A DNA stretch of 29,480 bases from a virus, in IMG/VR virus record IMGVR_UViG_3300030102_003420, positions 1,098 to 30,577 of that record; one strand, given 5' to 3'. Made by a program: the position numbers and the translations under genes. The notes under the pieces were generated by a model. It saw nothing but the letters and a program-made list of their open reading frames with translations, did no database searches and was not told the origin of the DNA. Shown here piece after piece: positions 27,754 through 29,480 of the stretch; the first letter of the stretch is position 1, and the number at the start of each line of letters is the position of its first letter.

Positions 27754-29480
27754 CTAGGAAACTTGGCTATCCCACATACCCCAGCTTTGGTCACGGATTG
27801 CTTTCAACTCGTCAATGGTGCGCTCTTCGCTTTCGCCCCTCGCGCGGGGATATTGCTCAGAGCGTCCCATTTGGGTACTTCCGTTGGTATCACTGGATTC
27901 TGCAATGGGACTCGCACCAGAATTTTCAGAAGGTGTCCCATTTACCTCTGGCGAGCGAATATCCGTCCCAGGTGTATGGGACACTTCCGCTTTTTCAGTA
28001 GCACTGTCCCATTCCACATTCGTTCCAGCGGAAGGGGTTTGCTCCAGTGGGACACTCTCTCGCAAGGCCCCGCACGCGAGAACTGCTTTGTAGTGGTGCG
28101 TTGGTTTACCCCCGGATTTATTTGAGACAGCATTAACAACCTCAATCAACCCACGCTTTTCCAAGCGGTGGAGCGATTTGCGGATACCGGCGACGTTGCC
28201 ACCAACCACAGGATCAGCATTGAGATCACTCCGGGTAGCCGTTCGAGGGTGAATCACCCGCAATCGTTGAAGCACCCGGTCGGTGATGCTGCTTGGAGCG
28301 GTGTTGCTCGCGTCGATTTCCGGGGTGAAGTCGCTGATCGAGAAGCTGAGGTCAGCCTCCATCTGCATCATCAGAGAGGTGCCAGAGCGCCCAGAGCGGC
28401 TTTTCTCGATTGTGATGATTCGGGAGTGCATTGGAGCGTTTCCCTTCTCCACCTGCTCTTTCGAGGGCTTCTTAAGCGCCCAGGTCTCATCCACAGCGTC
28501 ACGGATGGCTGAGGTGCCCCTGAAGCCGCCCTGCTTGTTGGCGTGGTGAACGATGAGGATCGTGGTGGCCGGGAACAGTACGCCGTTGTTCCGGGTAAGC
28601 CAGTACAGCGGCGTGGCGAAGTCGCTCTTGTTCTCGTCAAAGGCACGTCCACCGCTACAGCCGATGAGCGAGTCAATGACCACCAGCTTCGGCTTGATGT
28701 CGTGCATCAACTTCACGAATTGCGCGTACCGCTGGAGCGCCCAGTCGGTCTGAATGAACGTTTCGCTGTCTGCCGGGTAGTCAACCTCCTGAAGCTGCTC
28801 TTTGAGCTGCACAAGCGGCTGATCGCCATTCAGCAGCAACACCGGACCCTTTTCAACTGGAACGGGCTTACCCCTGACGATGAAGGGAGAACCAGTCGCA
28901 ATGTGTTTGGCAATCGTCCAAGCCGACATGGACTTGCCATCGCCACCAGCGCCATAAATCAGGACCACTGACGGGTGCGGCAACACATCAGGAATCAAGT
29001 AGTTGCGTTCCTGATCGCTATCCATCAAATCCTGCGCCCCCATTAAGCCTTTTGCACCCTCAAATTGAATCTGGTCAACGATGAGTTTTTCAAGCGCGGC
29101 TTGGTCGCGATATCCAGCCTGAAGCGCAAGAGCATTAAGGCTGTAGTTCATCTCAGCTGGGTTATCCAGCTCCAGGTATTTCATAGCCCTTTCCATCACT
29201 TCAGAAAAAGGAAGAAGCGCTTGCCTAAAAGAGACAGGCATCTGGCTGATTTCTTCAATCACCTGCTTCGCAGCAGGGTCATTCACAAAGCGATTTCTAT
29301 CTGGGTCGTAGTGATCAGCCAGCTGAATCAAGCTGCCTAAACCCAAACCACCGCCTGACTTAAACCCTGACCCCCAGCGATCAGCGCATGGATCGTTCTT
29401 TTGCCAGTCTTCGGCGTACTCATCGTCACGCTGCGACCACTCACGCCACAGTTCAAGCCCTTCATCACCAGGCAGCTCAG
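27754..29480 (-). CDS. Primase-helicase / RepA-like AAA ATPase (partial, N-terminus outside window)
   Basis: At least 575 residues; the frame stays open to the window edge, so the TTG at 29346 is internal. Visible order: a region ELWREWSQRDDEYAEDW with WGSGFKSGGGLGLG, like the PriCT-2 linker of phage primases; a RecA-type ATPase with Walker A GAGGDGKS (28930-28953) and Walker B KLVVIDSL; HHANKQGGFRGTSAIRDAVD, typical of RepA-like hexameric helicases; a winged-helix part (TATRSDLNADPVVGG, SLHRLEKRGLIEVV); and a low-complexity acidic tail. It would unwind DNA and, if a primase domain lies upstream, make primers for the family A polymerase. An 8-bp hairpin follows the stop. Confidence 0.85.
   Translation of the reverse strand, partial: ELPGDEGLELWREWSQRDDEYAEDWQKNDPCADRWGSGFKSGGGLGLGSLIQLADHYDPDRNRFVNDPAAKQVIEEISQMPVSFRQALLPFSEVMERAMKYLELDNPAEMNYSLNALALQAGYRDQAALEKLIVDQIQFEGAKGLMGAQDLMDSDQERNYLIPDVLPHPSVVLIYGAGGDGKSMSAWTIAKHIATGSPFIVRGKPVPVEKGPVLLLNGDQPLVQLKEQLQEVDYPADSETFIQTDWALQRYAQFVKLMHDIKPKLVVIDSLIGCSGGRAFDENKSDFATPLYWLTRNNGVLFPATTILIVHHANKQGGFRGTSAIRDAVDETWALKKPSKEQVEKGNAPMHSRIITIEKSRSGRSGTSLMMQMEADLSFSISDFTPEIDASNTAPSSITDRVLQRLRVIHPRTATRSDLNADPVVGGNVAGIRKSLHRLEKRGLIEVVNAVSNKSGGKPTHHYKAVLACGALRESVPLEQTPSAGTNVEWDSATEKAEVSHTPGTDIRSPEVNGTPSENSGASPIAESSDTNGSTQMGRSEQYPRARGESEERTIDELKAIRDQSWGMWDSQVS

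Noticed and set aside
1-29480. tRNA genes, integrase, repressor or attachment sites
   Set aside because: No cloverleaf pattern, recombinase motif or flanking direct repeats were noticed; nothing here supports a temperate lifestyle.

Overview
The window reads as about 29.5 kb of a tailed double-stranded DNA phage with a long non-contractile tail (siphovirus type) that probably infects a unicellular cyanobacterium of the Synechococcus group. The host inference rests on a sigma-70 factor of cyanobacterial primary type, a 60-residue protein resembling NblA (the phycobilisome degradation adaptor), and several tiny proteins that resemble ones I remember from cyanophages. No database search was possible, so all family names come from motif reading and memory.

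Left arm (1-20,618, almost all + strand) holds the late genes. The order is: end of a scaffold-like protein, major capsid protein, strong terminator, a small antisense gene, then head-tail connectors (DnaT_2-like adaptor, stopper, gp10-like, tail terminator). The major tail tube protein and a second strong terminator follow. Next come the tail assembly chaperone pair (with an apparent +1 ribosomal frameshift), a mosaic tape measure protein, a minor tail protein, and a 1518-residue tail hub carrying LamG, Ig-like and glycine-rich domains. After these come a gpM-like protein, two further proteins that look like tail-tube paralogues, a BppU-like protein, a collagen-like linker, two tail fibres (the second ending in an S74 intramolecular chaperone) and a set of micro-genes. 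The lysis region has two small membrane proteins, an ORF without a start codon and a GH19-type endolysin.

The centre (20,682-22,495) holds an HNH endonuclease. Facing it on the - strand is a regulatory cassette: a 64-residue protein, the sigma factor and an NrdR-like zinc-ribbon protein. The cassette has a possible promoter and a start codon that abuts a hairpin.

Right arm (22,502-29,480, - strand except one gene) is the early/replication region: a ribbon-helix-helix candidate, small unknown genes, a family A DNA polymerase with 3'-5' exonuclease, a DUF3310 protein, more small unknown genes, an AT-rich gene and a primase-helicase cut by the window edge. The only + strand gene here is the NblA-like one. 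Its stop codon lies in an 18-bp perfect palindrome that also contains the stop of the converging gene.

A plausible working model is that the right arm is transcribed leftward early by host polymerase. The phage sigma factor and zinc-ribbon protein could then redirect transcription to the rightward late genes, while terminators just after the capsid and tail tube genes keep those two products in excess. The most interesting items are the NblA-like moron, the sigma factor, the lysis locus with its possible frameshift, the tail chaperone frameshift and the multi-domain hub adhesin.
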